In this document: piece by piece, positions 1 through 6,461 of the stretch | How positions within the stretch are numbered: position 1 is the first letter of the stretch | How the letters are laid out: each line of letters begins with the position of its first letter | NCBI GenBank assembly: GCA_027531445.1 | Contig: JAPZRK010000119.1 | Span: forward strand, 1-14,051 | Reading direction: 5' to 3' | DNA length: 14,051 nt | Source: Leptospira sp. | GTDB lineage: Bacteria > Spirochaetota > Leptospiria > Leptospirales > Leptospiraceae | Notes under the pieces: generated by a model | Told to the model about the DNA's origin: nothing | The model's database searches: none | The model's input: only the letters and a program-made list of their open reading frames with translations | Program-made: the position numbers and the translations under genes

Positions 1-39
1 TCAATATGAGGTGATAGGTTGCGAAATTTTTTTTACACA

Positions 40-72
40 TTAAAAGAGAAGGATTTTAAATTACTCTTTTAA
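40..72. repeat. Perfect 9-bp inverted repeat downstream of the VOC lipoprotein gene
   Basis: TTAAAAGAG at 40-48 is the exact reverse complement of CTCTTTTAA at 64-72, with a 15-base loop. It sits just past the stop codon of the minus-strand gene at 83-544, where a terminator would be expected. There is no T-run on the 3' side of the stem on the minus strand (an A-run follows instead), and the stem is AT-rich, so a standard intrinsic terminator is only one possibility. Confidence 0.35.
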
Positions 73-82
73 CTTAGGAAAT

Positions 83-544
83 CTATTTCATGGAATTTAA
101 TCCAATCACATTTCCTTCTGAATCTTCTAAGAGAGTTACAAATCCAAATTTTCCTATAGAAAATTTGGGTCGGATTACTTTCCCACCGAATTGCTTAACT
201 TTCGATTCGCTGATAGCAGAATCGTCTACACTAAAATATAGTAAGGTCCCACCTTTTCCTGGTTTGGAATACTTTGACTTTACTAATGCTCCAGAAGATC
301 CATAAACGTTCATTGCTCCAGAAAAAGCTTTTATAGTAGTTTCACCTGAAGGATCTACCAAATCTTCCAGTTTCTGGTTACAAATCTTTTCATAAAATAT
401 GGATGCTCTTTCCATATCATCAACATAAATATCAAACCAGCCAACAGCATTTGGCTTAAGCCCATTGGATTGATTTTCTAATTTATTTTCATTGCAAAAT
501 AAACTAAAAAAAGTAATTAGAAATAAACAATATACTTTTTTCAT
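83..544 (-). CDS. VOC (glyoxalase/bleomycin-resistance fold) family lipoprotein
   Basis: The 153-residue product starts with a lipoprotein-type signal peptide: Lys2-Lys3, a hydrophobic stretch to about residue 16, then SLFC with Cys17 as the likely lipidation site (a relaxed spirochaete lipobox). Residues about 33-152 form one VOC domain, recognisable from the opening VGWFDIYVDDMERASIFYEK and the closing EDSEGNVIGL. VOC proteins bind metals or small substrates as paired beta-alpha-beta-beta-beta modules; the substrate here cannot be read. An ATG start is preceded by GGGAG about 10 bases upstream. The gene lies alone, on the same strand as the SDR gene but 214 bases beyond it. VOC proteins are usually cytoplasmic, so the export signal is unusual. 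Confidence 0.9.
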   Translation of the reverse strand: MKKVYCLFLITFFSLFCNENKLENQSNGLKPNAVGWFDIYVDDMERASIFYEKICNQKLEDLVDPSGETTIKAFSGAMNVYGSSGALVKSKYSKPGKGGTLLYFSVDDSAISESKVKQFGGKVIRPKFSIGKFGFVTLLEDSEGNVIGLNSMK

Positions 545-758
545 AAATTTTTTTCTCCCAAATTAAGTAATTTATAGAATAATAATACTCAAATTTAAAG
601 AAGTTGTATTGTATAAATCGGACATCCTTAGATTTATCACTTCCGAAGTAAAATTAAGGTTTTTTCAAAATCGAGTCCCCAAATCTGGAAGGGAAGCCCG
701 TTAATCGTGACACAATGCCCAGTCTAGGAGGCCGACTGGCGCGAGTGGCGAGTGTATT
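545..758. other. Intergenic stretch with a GC-rich patch
   Basis: The left part (545-660) is AT-rich and holds the leader of the VOC lipoprotein gene, including a TATAAA-like -10 candidate on the minus strand but no convincing -35. The right part, about 670-755, is visibly richer in G+C than its surroundings. It contains CCAGTC/GACTGG arms (719-724 and 734-739) and a tandem GCGAGTG duplication at 741-754. No T-run follows the arms, so this is not an obvious terminator for the SDR gene ending at 759. A plus-strand frame is open from 658 to a TAG just before 765, but no start or ribosome site supports it as a gene. Confidence 0.5.
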
Positions 759-1502
759 TTAGCCAATAACTTCTGTCATACCACCATCAACAACAATGAT
801 CTGACCAGTCAAATAAGATGATGCAGAAGAAGAGAGATACATTGCTGTTCCTAATAACTCTTCCGGTTTACCCATTCTGCCCATCGGTATTTTTTTCTTT
901 ATACTTTCCATGATAGTCTCGCTCTCTTTCAGTGCGCGGTTCATATCAGTATCTATGAAACCTGGACAAATGACATTTATTCGAAACTTACTGCGAGCCC
1001 ATTCCGCAACACACGCTTTCGAGAGTTGAATGATTGCGCCTTTTGTGCCTGAGTAAACACTTGAGAGGGCAAATCCCCTTAGTCCAAGGACGGAAGATAT
1101 ATTTATAATATTTCCTCCTATTCTTTTATGAGTTTTATAGTACGCTTGACAAGACCGAAATACTGCTTTAAAGTTAATGTCGATCAAATCGTTCATATCT
1201 TTTTCAGACAATACCGATGCGGGTTTATTCATTGCTATTCCTGCGTTATTAATCAAGACATCTAATTTTCCATGTTTGAGTTTAATTTCTTCGATTATAT
1301 CTTTAATTTGATCATCTTCTAAAACATTATTCACTCTTCCCTCGATACCATATTCTTTCATCCATGAAATTGATTTAGATGAGGTACCGGTTCCATATAC
1401 AATCGCACCAGCTTCTTTAAAGCCAAGGCCATAGGATTTTCCTATTCCTCGACTAGCGCCGGTGATTAAAACTGTTTTATCCTTAACTGAAAAAATATCC
1501 AT
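759..1502 (-). CDS. Short-chain dehydrogenase/reductase (SDR), 3-oxoacyl-ACP reductase-like
   Basis: The 247-residue protein is a complete classical SDR, an NAD(P)-dependent oxidoreductase with a Rossmann fold. The cofactor motif TGASRGIG is at residues 14-21, NNAG at 85-88, and the catalytic tetrad is Asn110, Ser137, Tyr150 and Lys154 (YSGTK). The PG pair follows at 180-181 and the C-terminal YLTGQIIVVDGG is typical. Length is normal for the FabG-like group. The ATG start is supported by GGAG about five bases upstream. It lies 109 bases downstream of the crotonase gene on the same strand, so the two may act together on acyl-CoA or related substrates. The exact substrate (3-oxoacyl, sugar alcohol or other) cannot be assigned from sequence. 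Confidence 0.95.
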   Translation of the reverse strand: MDIFSVKDKTVLITGASRGIGKSYGLGFKEAGAIVYGTGTSSKSISWMKEYGIEGRVNNVLEDDQIKDIIEEIKLKHGKLDVLINNAGIAMNKPASVLSEKDMNDLIDINFKAVFRSCQAYYKTHKRIGGNIINISSVLGLRGFALSSVYSGTKGAIIQLSKACVAEWARSKFRINVICPGFIDTDMNRALKESETIMESIKKKIPMGRMGKPEELLGTAMYLSSSASSYLTGQIIVVDGGMTEVIG

Positions 1503-1611
1503 TGTGTCTCCACTTTGTCGAAATGTTACTTACAAATAGAATTTTACAAAACTCATTCGCGCATTCTGTATTATCTTTCTAAAGTTAGATTAAAAATCTC
1601 TGAAAGAGTTA

Positions 1612-2382
1612 CTATGTAAAGTTAGCTTTTCTTTTTTCATGAAAAGAGAGGATTCCCTCTTTGCCATCTTGGGACAACATTTGTGCAATCACATTAGATT
1701 CTAATCTTGCAAACTCTTTTGTTTCATGATGTCTTAGAGAATTTGAGCTAACAAGGATCTCTCGAATAGCCCCCTGTGCATTGTTGGCAATGGTATCAGC
1801 TATTTTGAGACTCCGAGCCATTAAATCATCTGGCTCGACTAATTCTTGTACAAGCCCTATTCGATATGCCTCTTCACCGTTGAAAACGTCCCCTGTAAGG
1901 AGATAACGCATCGCGTTCCCCCATCCAAATTGTTCCCCCATCCGAAAGGTGGCTCCACCAATTGGTGCAAAACCTCTTTGCACTTCAGCCTGAGTAAATC
2001 GAGCAGATTTTGTGCTCAATCGAATATCGGAGGCTAATGCCAGTTCAATTCCGTGTGTAAAACAAAATCCCTGGATTGCCATAATGAGCGGTTTCTTTCT
2101 GGTTCTTCCAACTAAACCAAATGGATCGACCCAATTGTCGGGATAACGAATTCCACCAGATTGCGCTAAGTACGCAGAAACCTCCTCAATCTCCAAACCT
2201 ACGGTAAAATGCTTTCCCTTAGAATATAAGACAGCAACATACAAATCTGTTTCGTTTTCGAAGAATGTGTATGCTTCGCTCAATTCTAAAAGCATTTTGA
2301 TGCTAAATGCATTGTTTCGTTCCGGTCGGTTTAATCCGATTTTAAGTATTTTCCCCATTCTTTCCAATTGAATTAATTCCAT
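1612..2382 (-). CDS. Enoyl-CoA hydratase/isomerase (crotonase) family protein
   Basis: From the ATG at 2382 the protein has 256 residues, the usual length for a single-domain crotonase. Crotonases hydrate or isomerise acyl-CoA thioesters, as in beta-oxidation. The oxyanion-hole region GKHFTVGLEI follows the first core strand, and HGIELALASD and QAEVQRG carry two glutamates (113 and 133) that align with the two catalytic glutamates of hydratases. TGDVFNGEEAYRIGLV is the family's conserved later segment. The longer frame opens at a TTG at 2394, but GGGAG lies five bases before the ATG at 2382, inside that extension, so I prefer the ATG. The SDR gene follows downstream. Substrate specificity is not visible. 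Confidence 0.93.
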   Translation of the reverse strand: MELIQLERMGKILKIGLNRPERNNAFSIKMLLELSEAYTFFENETDLYVAVLYSKGKHFTVGLEIEEVSAYLAQSGGIRYPDNWVDPFGLVGRTRKKPLIMAIQGFCFTHGIELALASDIRLSTKSARFTQAEVQRGFAPIGGATFRMGEQFGWGNAMRYLLTGDVFNGEEAYRIGLVQELVEPDDLMARSLKIADTIANNAQGAIREILVSSNSLRHHETKEFARLESNVIAQMLSQDGKEGILSFHEKRKANFT

Positions 2383-2384
2383 AG

Positions 2385-2392
2385 CCACTCCC
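2385..2392 (-). promoter_or_regulatory. Ribosome binding site deciding the crotonase start
   Basis: On the minus strand TTTGGGAGTGGCTATGG contains GGGAG with five bases before ATG. The upstream in-frame TTG and GTG codons overlap this motif and have no comparable site of their own, which favours the ATG. Confidence 0.6.
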
Positions 2393-2397
2393 AAAGT

Positions 2398-2410
2398 GAA
2401 CCGATCGTTC
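2398..2410. promoter_or_regulatory. Possible TetR-type operator before the crotonase gene
   Basis: GAACCGATCGTTC is an imperfect palindrome centred on CGATCG and contains ACCGATCG, similar to the ACCG..CGGT half-sites seen upstream of the acyltransferase/TetR pair at 10032-10043. It lies 16 bases before the crotonase ATG, where a repressor could act. The match is short and could be chance. Confidence 0.3.
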
Positions 2411-2681
2411 TACTTTATGGTTCGATATCTAACTAGATTCGATATTTTGTCTAGTCTTTTTTTAGGAAAAAGTTTTTTTCATTATGGAAGGTCTGAATTT
2501 TTGATAGCGATAAACAATCGTAAAAAGGGTGAAAGTTTAAAGAATATTCTAAATAACAAGTAAGTGCCTATTTTTCAAGATTAGCTCTTTATTCCCAGAT
2601 AGGTTGTTCTGGATTTGCGATTGCAATGATAGTAGGCCAGTTATCCTTAAACGGAGTATATTGTAAATGAATGGTTTGTAA

Positions 2682-2797
2682 ACATCTCCGAAGACATTCA
2701 CTGCAGGACAACTCTGGAAAAAAGATAAAGAACGAAAAATATGGTCGTCTTTAATTCAGCTAGGTTTGGTGTTGGAAAAGCACCTGCCAAAATCCTA
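2682..2797 (+). pseudogene. Possible C-terminal remnant of a gene upstream of the broken VOC gene
   Basis: An open frame of 37 codons plus stop (after the TAA at 2679-2681) reads with a protein-like composition, including GQLWKKDKERKIW and LGLVLEKHLPKS. It ends only 14 bases before the ATG at 2812, the spacing expected of an upstream operon partner. No start codon or N-terminal part is present. I do not recognise the family; a regulator C-terminus is one guess. It may also be chance. Confidence 0.25.
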
Positions 2798-2811
2798 AAT
2801 GGAGAAACGAT

Positions 2812-3172
2812 ATGAATACAATTTCAACAGTTTCTAAAATAATCATTCCAGCAAAAGACTTAAAAAGGGCCCAATTATTCTATAAAGATTTTTTAGGATT
2901 AGAGTATCTTTACACTGTTAAGGATATCGCATATTTCAAATTGAATGCAATTGAAATTCAGTTAGATGCCAAATTGGATATAGTATCATCAGAAATATTT
3001 TATATGTTATCTGATGTTGATATCAAAACATTTTATCAAAAACTTATTTCAGGTGGTGCAAAAGGTATAGAGCCTCCCACTATAACGAACCAAATGAAAG
3101 ATCGAGATATTTGGCAAGCAATCTTGTGCGAGAGATTGATAGTTGCTGAGACTTCGAGCCCAAGAGCAGAAA
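2812..3172 (+). pseudogene. VOC-family gene broken near its C-terminus
   Basis: The gene has a strong GGAGAAACGAT-ATG start and reads as a typical VOC domain for about 105 residues: VSKIIIPAKDLKRAQLFYKD, LGLEYLY, DVDIKTFYQKLISGGA and DRDIWQAI. The family normally continues with an RDxxGNLLxL-type closing strand. Here the original frame drifts into unrelated sequence after position about 3122, while the frame two bases away reads ARD, two consecutive stops, then LLRLRAQEQ, which looks like the missing end. A small frameshifting change plus loss of a few codons would explain this. The original frame stays open to 3351, but that tail overlaps the next ORF and is not VOC-like. Sequencing error is an alternative for the shift but not easily for the adjacent stops. 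Confidence 0.7.
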
Positions 3173-3556
3173 ATGATTTCTGTCTTAAAAAATTTCGAAT
3201 CCTCTCCAGATTTGTCCTACACTCCTGCTACTCTATTCAACATAGAGGTTGCTCACATGGAATATATCGAATCACTTTTGGACGAATACTATCAACTTTC
3301 AATGGATCTGGATGCGGTTGGCGGACCCGGCGCAAACCAGGAATTGTTTGAGGAAATTTTATCAATAGAAGAAGAAATTTGTTGGGAGATTTCCCTCCCT
3401 GTCTCTGCATCGAATCGAGGCCTGATTCGTTTCTTCAATAAGGAAGCAACCAAGGCATACTTTATTCAAGACACGATCCAAAAATTGATGAGAGCGAAAG
3501 CCAAGTTTTCCTTTCAGACAGAGGAAGCAATTTTAAATCTTTTTCGTGCCGCCTAG
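3173..3556 (+). CDS. Hypothetical protein, 127 residues, acidic and helical
   Basis: I do not recognise a family. The product is rich in Glu and hydrophobic residues, with likely long helices around MEYIESLLDEYYQLSMDLDA and ELFEEILSIEEEICWEI, and no signal peptide or membrane segment. The frame also opens at a TTG at 3143, but those ten codons coincide with the relic VOC C-terminus, so the ATG at 3173 is preferred; only a weak AAGAG precedes it. ATG overlaps TGA (ATGA) in one of the other frames, suggesting it was once translationally coupled to the VOC gene. It converges on the ankyrin gene with 25 bases between stops. Coding status is probable, not certain. Confidence 0.6.
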   Translation: MISVLKNFESSPDLSYTPATLFNIEVAHMEYIESLLDEYYQLSMDLDAVGGPGANQELFEEILSIEEEICWEISLPVSASNRGLIRFFNKEATKAYFIQDTIQKLMRAKAKFSFQTEEAILNLFRAA

Positions 3557-3581
3557 AAATCAAGAGAAAGGTAAGGCGATT

Positions 3582-4052
3582 CTACATGAGATAACGTTTT
3601 CCTAGACTATCTCTAAGGGTGAGATCGGCACCGTTAGAGACAAGGAGATCCGAAATACCACCAAGACTATCATAGCTATAACTAATGTGTAATGGCGTGA
3701 CTCCATTCTTATCAATTATGTTTGGATTTGCGCCAAATCGAAGTAATATTTTTACGAATTCTTCATTCCCATTTTCAACTGCTTCGTGAATTGGGAATCG
3801 GTCGCTTTGATTGGGTGTGTCTGGATGTATTCCCAATTCTAAAAGAGTAATCAAAATCTCAGATTCCTTTGAGTGTTCACATGTAAAGCAGAGTAACATG
3901 GGTAGGAAATCTGATATGTTTTGGTTTTCTTTCAACTTTTTAAGTGTGGAGTGAAAATTATTTATATCTGCATTTTCTATGCTCGTGTATAAAGAGCGCA
4001 CGGTTGCATTGAATCTATACTCGAGAATTAATTTCCTTATTTTTGAAATCAT
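3582..4052 (-). CDS. Ankyrin-repeat protein
   Basis: The 156-residue product has two clear ankyrin repeats, about residues 84-114 (FPIHEAVENGNEEFVKILL, then FGANPNIID) and 117-149 (GVTPLHISYSYDSL, then LVSNGADLTLRD). A weaker one precedes them at about 52-82. The first 50 residues are helical and not repeat-like. No signal peptide is seen, so it is probably cytoplasmic. Ankyrin repeats are protein-binding modules; the partner is unknown. The ATG start has AGGGA about six bases upstream. It follows the AraC-type regulator after 32 bases on the same strand, suggesting co-transcription. It ends abruptly after the last repeat without a capping helix. Confidence 0.9.
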   Translation of the reverse strand: MISKIRKLILEYRFNATVRSLYTSIENADINNFHSTLKKLKENQNISDFLPMLLCFTCEHSKESEILITLLELGIHPDTPNQSDRFPIHEAVENGNEEFVKILLRFGANPNIIDKNGVTPLHISYSYDSLGGISDLLVSNGADLTLRDSLGKRYLM

Positions 4053-4084
4053 TTGGATCCCTATAAAAATATTCTAACTCACCT

Positions 4085-4906
4085 TCAAAGATTAGAATTG
4101 TAAAAATGCGACATTTTTTCAAATTCTTTAAACCAATCTTTAGGAAGATAACCCGTGATTCTCTTAAAATCATTAATAAAATGGGATTGGTCCACGTATC
4201 CACATTCATGCGAAATGTCCGTTAAACGACCATTTAAATTCTCACTTTTATAGTTTGAAGGATTTCGAATCAAGGAAAGGATTCTATGGATTTTGCCCAA
4301 CTCACCCGGATTGAGTCCATAAATTTTCTTCATTCCACGTTCGATTTGTTTTCTCGATAATCCAGTCTTCTTCTCAATGTCCGTGACCTTTGCATTAGCT
4401 TTCGTAAGTTCCGAAAATGCAAATTTGATACTGGCTTCGATGGGAGCGATAGTAATTTGATGACTTCCGATTGCCTCACCAATGTGATCTGCAAGATAAC
4501 GGACGTCACTCTCTTCTAAGCAATGTGAGCCACTTAAAAACGGTTTTAATTTAAGGAAGAGTGCGTGGGAGTCCATATCGATCTCAGGAAAACCGTTTAC
4601 CATCAGTGGGGTTTTGACTCGCATTAACTCCCAAGGAGCACCCGCATGAAACCTAAGGGAGATTAGATTTAATTTTGACTTAGATTCTATCTTCCATCGT
4701 TTCGTTTGAGGACCGACCCAATGAAAGGAAGATAAAGTAATCGGCTCATCCATATAACGATGTACTTGTGGCGGATTGCTGAGATGGAAAACCGCCTCAA
4801 TTTCGTACGAAGGTAGAATCCAAGGTAATAAATTTGAGTCCACATTCTTCCAATACCAAATTTCTTTTATATAGGGCGAGAGTTGAAATGGAGCTTTAAT
4901 AAACAT
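4085..4906 (-). CDS. AraC family transcriptional regulator
   Basis: The protein (273 residues from the ATG at 4906) has an N-terminal effector-binding-like region (residues about 1-130, with the WYWKNVDSN and SYEIEAVFHLS segments typical of regulators carrying a DUF6597-like domain) and a C-terminal AraC-type DNA-binding domain. The two helix-turn-helix units are about 174-195 (VTDIEKKTGLSRKQIERGMK) and 228-253, the second holding the family signature CGYVDQSHFINDFKRITGY. The open frame extends four codons further to a TTG at 4918; neither start has a clear ribosome site. It probably regulates nearby genes such as the ankyrin gene downstream or the DUF2214 gene upstream, but no target site is identified. 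Confidence 0.92.
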   Translation of the reverse strand: MFIKAPFQLSPYIKEIWYWKNVDSNLLPWILPSYEIEAVFHLSNPPQVHRYMDEPITLSSFHWVGPQTKRWKIESKSKLNLISLRFHAGAPWELMRVKTPLMVNGFPEIDMDSHALFLKLKPFLSGSHCLEESDVRYLADHIGEAIGSHQITIAPIEASIKFAFSELTKANAKVTDIEKKTGLSRKQIERGMKKIYGLNPGELGKIHRILSLIRNPSNYKSENLNGRLTDISHECGYVDQSHFINDFKRITGYLPKDWFKEFEKMSHFYNSNL

Positions 4907-5030
4907 TTGGCAAAACAATCATACCATATACGAGAGGCAATGATACCAAAAACAAACCATTTAGACCGCTCAGGGTCAAGAGAAAAGGGTAGTTAACGTA
5001 AGATATCTGACAGTAGAATCCATTCGGAAT

Positions 5031-5504
5031 CTACACCATTCCAATTCCACGCGCCATCAAACTAGCAAGCAAAATGATGATACTGAGTATAACAATTTGC
5101 AGAGACGATATGACAAAGAACCATTTAAGTTGGAGTGCGCTGAATGTTACACCGCTTGTTTTTGCAATACGAATTCGCCATTTGACGAAATGAAACATGG
5201 GATACAACTCAAGCAATAGAATGGCTACAACCATTCCAATTTTTGTGTAAAAAACAAAATTGTTTAAATAGTATTCTGCACCTTTTTCGTAACCATAAAA
5301 AGCGCGAAGGATACCAGTCGAAATAATGAGTAGAGCAGACAATCCCCAAAAATTATCGTAAAACAATACTTTGTCGCGTGTTATTGTATCATTTTGATTC
5401 TTCTGAAGGAGCCATAAAATTTGTGCGCGTTCGGCGATCGACCAAAAGCTCATGGCAAGGGCGAAATAATGAAGGGCGGCGATGATAGCACTAGACATTT
5501 GCAT
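5031..5504 (-). CDS. DUF2214 family integral membrane protein
   Basis: The 157-residue protein has four predicted membrane helices, at about residues 5-25, 50-68, 83-103 and 127-150. The pattern of an N-terminal ALHYFALAMSFWSIAERAQ, then a GLSALLIISTGILRAFYG segment and a YYLNN.VFYTKIG segment, matches DUF2214 membrane proteins. Their biochemical role is unknown. Length is typical. The start may be the ATG at 5504 or the one two codons later at 5498; GAAG lies eight bases before the latter. It stands 112 bases upstream of the AraC-type gene on the same strand, so the two could be linked but need not be. Confidence 0.9.
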   Translation of the reverse strand: MQMSSAIIAALHYFALAMSFWSIAERAQILWLLQKNQNDTITRDKVLFYDNFWGLSALLIISTGILRAFYGYEKGAEYYLNNFVFYTKIGMVVAILLLELYPMFHFVKWRIRIAKTSGVTFSALQLKWFFVISSLQIVILSIIILLASLMARGIGMV

Positions 5505-5663
5505 ATCTTCGTTTCAGCTATTTAGTTTGTAAATTTTTTTTTAGTGAACTAGATAAAGGATGGAAATTACGCGAGTGTGTTTTGAGCAGAATGAATCAAT
5601 CGTTTGAAGTTTTTCGTTTCTAGATAAATAAAACATTATCGCTTACAGGAGCTTGTCGATGGC

Positions 5664-6461
5664 TTAATTGAATAGACAAATATTAAATAATCCAGTATCA
5701 AAAATACAATTCGATGATAAACTATCACTTGTAGAAAAAACCCAAGAATAGGTTTCGCTCATTCTATTTCCTGCAAGGTCCTTTACACCCGGTCGGATAA
5801 CTGCTATGTATGGAGTAAGAAAGGCAAAGTTGGGTGAAGGAGTAAATGCAACGGTTTGATCCGTTAGAGTCAACGACCCTATTGGGTTTCCGGAAATACT
5901 AAAATTCGAAGTGGTTAAAGATGTAGGGTCAATCACCTCGCTGAAGTTAGCAATTACAGTTCCATTTGCAGGGAAACCTGTTTCACCCGCCTCGGGCGAG
6001 GTTGTGATAACTCTTGGTGGTGTTGTATCTGTTTCCATTCCAGTGGAAAAAGTATAGATGGTTTCTGAGCTGAGTCCATTCTCGGCTTTCACAGTAATTT
6101 TGAACGTTGTATTTGCGGAAAGGTTGTTCGCCGGAGTAAATACAATAAATTTTCCAGATTGCGTAAGTGTTCCCTTCTCCTCGGCTGAGCCTGATATCTC
6201 CGCCTTCAGAATGATTTGAGAATTTTCAAATAAAGGTGGTGTTTTATTGAACCCAAGGAAGACATTTGTATTTCTGAAGTTGTTCGTTGATTTGTCTTTC
6301 GGTATGATGCTTGTCACTTGCAGGGGCGAGTCGTCACGCAAAAATAAGGTTAACAATTTTAACAAGTAATTGTCCTGGATCTTAGAGATGTCCCAGATCA
6401 TGCAAGAGAAAAAAGGTATCATGAATAGAAAGATGAAGATTCGTAAACTGGAGAAGCCCAT
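5664..6461 (-). CDS. Lipoprotein with two bacterial Ig-like (Big_5) domains
   Basis: The 265-residue product has a hydrophobic signal segment ending in FFSC, with Cys20 as the likely lipidated residue. Two Ig-like repeats follow, about residues 47-140 and 147-244. The second is the clearer: TTPPRVITTSPEAGETGFP, VIANFSEVIDPTSL, FTPSPNFAFLTPYIAVI and VKDLAGN are hallmarks of Big_5 domains, which occur in adhesins and envelope proteins. The C-terminal tail has Cys252 and Cys262. The start ATG directly abuts the TAG of the upstream gene, with GAGGA inside that gene's last codons acting as ribosome site, so translation is coupled. It is the last gene of the three-gene envelope operon. Ligand or partner is unknown. 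Confidence 0.9.
   Translation of the reverse strand: MGFSSLRIFIFLFMIPFFSCMIWDISKIQDNYLLKLLTLFLRDDSPLQVTSIIPKDKSTNNFRNTNVFLGFNKTPPLFENSQIILKAEISGSAEEKGTLTQSGKFIVFTPANNLSANTTFKITVKAENGLSSETIYTFSTGMETDTTPPRVITTSPEAGETGFPANGTVIANFSEVIDPTSLTTSNFSISGNPIGSLTLTDQTVAFTPSPNFAFLTPYIAVIRPGVKDLAGNRMSETYSWVFSTSDSLSSNCIFDTGLFNICLFN

Larger units (their letters stand above)
2395..2811. other. 417-base intergenic stretch with regulatory sequence and eroded open frames
   Basis: Next to the crotonase gene (2398-2460) lie a near-palindrome GAACCGATCGTTC, two copies of TTCGATAT 17 bases apart (2421-2428 and 2438-2445), and arms ACTAGA/TCTAGT followed by seven T on the plus strand. A TAGACA-like -35 on the minus strand could drive the crotonase. 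The centre (about 2470-2580) is AT-rich and featureless. From 2589 to 2750 a minus-strand frame is open, and from 2682 to 2797 a plus-strand frame is open; neither has a convincing start. Both may be remains of lost genes. Confidence 0.5.

Noticed and set aside
90..305. Plus-strand open frame of 71 codons
   Set aside because: It lies opposite the VOC lipoprotein gene, has no ribosome site and no family resemblance.
661..758. tRNA or small structured RNA in the GC-rich patch
   Set aside because: No cloverleaf, anticodon arm or CCA-end pattern could be built from it.
2432..2463. ACTAGA/TCTAGT arms followed by seven T on the plus strand, like a terminator
   Set aside because: No plus-strand gene lies upstream for it to terminate; the stem is only six pairs.
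3123..3351. Extended C-terminus of the VOC frame to 3351
   Set aside because: The sequence is not VOC-like, is rich in Arg, Ser and Cys, and overlaps a better-supported ORF in another frame.
4015..4209. Minus-strand frame of 64 codons across the AraC/ankyrin junction
   Set aside because: It overlaps both real genes in another frame and has no recognisable product.
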